From NCBI RefSeq assembly GCF_019226825.1, contig NZ_CP076643.1, forward strand, positions 3,333,179 to 3,397,178: 64,000 nt of DNA, written 5' to 3'. The position numbers and the translations under genes are program-made. How positions within the stretch are numbered: position 1 is the stretch's first letter; the number at the start of each line of letters is the position of its first letter. The notes under the pieces were generated by a model that saw nothing but the letters and a program-made list of their open reading frames with translations, was not told where the DNA came from and made no database searches. Below are positions 63,427 through 64,000 of the stretch, piece after piece. Source of the DNA: Vibrio ostreae. Lineage in GTDB: Bacteria > Pseudomonadota > Gammaproteobacteria > Enterobacterales > Vibrionaceae.

Positions 63427-64000
63427 TCATGACATTCCTCAGGAAGCGTTTGACTGGTATGACGAATATGCCGCGGCATCATTGACCGGCATTAGTTCAT
63501 CAAGCGCTTGTCTGGTCTGGCCGTCGTCGGGCTGACTGTTTCGAAGTTTAACCCCAGTATTGATGCCTAACTATGCTTTGGCGGAGCAGGTTTCGTTTAA
63601 TGACCCCAAAATCAAAGCGACTTATACCGAGTTCGATTCACCTCTCGGACATGGTAAAGGTCGTGGCTACCTGGTGATGCCGAAAGAGATGTCCAAACCG
63701 CTGCCGGTGGTTTTAGTTGTGCATGAAAATCGCGGTTTGAATCCCTATATCTGAGATGTCGCCCGTCGTCTGGCTATGAACGGCTTCATTGCTTTTGCTC
63801 TGATGCGCTCTATCCACTCGGCGGTTATCCTGGCAATGATGATGATGGTCGTGCAATGCAAAGCAGTCTGGATCGTGAAAAAGTTGAACAAGACTTCATC
63901 GCTGCGGCGCGTTTTATCAAGTCTTATCCTGGATCCTCTGGCAAATTAGGCGCGGTCGGATTCTGTTTGTTGGCTATATCGTCATTATGCTGGCTGCTGT
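63420..64000 (+). pseudogene. Dienelactone hydrolase family protein, degraded (runs off right edge)
   Basis: Similar to the YghX-type dienelactone hydrolases: DIPQEAFDWYDEYA, then FIKRLSGLAVVGLTVS, then [45 protein letters not shown] and KLGAVGF appear in order but in several frames. An in-frame TAG in the N-terminal part, an in-frame TGA after NPYI (about 63753), and shifts near 63480, 63550, 63800 and 63970 break it. Nonsense substitutions as well as indels suggest true decay. Confidence 0.8.

Overview
This window is a piece of a Vibrio large chromosome (Vibrionaceae, Gammaproteobacteria). The 16S rRNA carries the Vibrio-type 3' end, and the gene order matches the stretch of V. cholerae chromosome 1 that runs from srmB through vpsR, mutH, hlyU, ileS, aroF-tyrA, nspS-mbaA and clpB to an rRNA operon. 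VpsR, HlyU, NptA, PlzA, NspS and MbaA are Vibrio hallmarks. I cannot name the species from sequence alone. Almost everything is core genome: I see no prophage, insertion sequence, integron or CRISPR array.

Layout. 1-7.2 kb: srmB (partial), trmN6, brnQ, prfB with its programmed +1 frameshift, lysS and the biofilm regulator vpsR. 7.2-16.4 kb: a leader-peptide-like small ORF, a DUF1127 protein, an aldo/keto reductase, mutH, a dense DnaA-box cluster, then rppH-ptsP-tauE-lgt-thyA. 16.4-20 kb: nptA with an upstream PHO box, nhaR, hlyU, rpsT. 20-28 kb: murJ, ribF-ileS-lspA, fkpB-ispH. 28-35.5 kb: cstA, a DUF2799 lipoprotein, a cation/proton antiporter and the muropeptide recycling genes anmK-murQ and nagZ. 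35.5-45.3 kb: btsSR, aroF-tyrA behind TyrR boxes, plzA, ettA, slt, trpR. 45.3-51.2 kb: nspS-mbaA-yjjX, pheL-pheA and raiA. 51.6-57 kb: bamD, rluD-pgeF, clpB. 57-63.2 kb: a complete rRNA operon (16S, tRNA-Ala, 23S, 5S) followed by tRNA-Asp and tRNA-Trp. The last kilobase holds decayed tRNA copies, a minus-strand gene remnant and a dienelactone hydrolase pseudogene.

Five otherwise full-length genes (tauE-like, nagZ, slt, nspS, clpB) are broken by single-base indels, nearly all in G or C runs. Each becomes the normal family length after correcting one base (two for slt). The rRNA genes also show G runs that are one base off from the usual sequence. The simplest reading is sequencing or assembly error in G homopolymers, not gene loss. 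The terminal dienelactone hydrolase and extra tRNA copies are different: they carry substitutions and nonsense codons and look truly degenerate.

Themes. Aromatic amino acid synthesis is represented by aroF, tyrA, pheA and trpR, with TyrR boxes and a Phe attenuator. Biofilm and c-di-GMP control is represented by vpsR, plzA and nspS-mbaA. Translation and its stress responses are represented by prfB, lysS, ileS, ettA, raiA, rluD, rpsT and the rRNA operon. The most interesting non-coding signal is the DnaA-box cluster beside mutH, which resembles the DnaA-reactivating locus DARS2 of E. coli in both content and neighbourhood. I did not find evidence for a wholly new multi-gene system.
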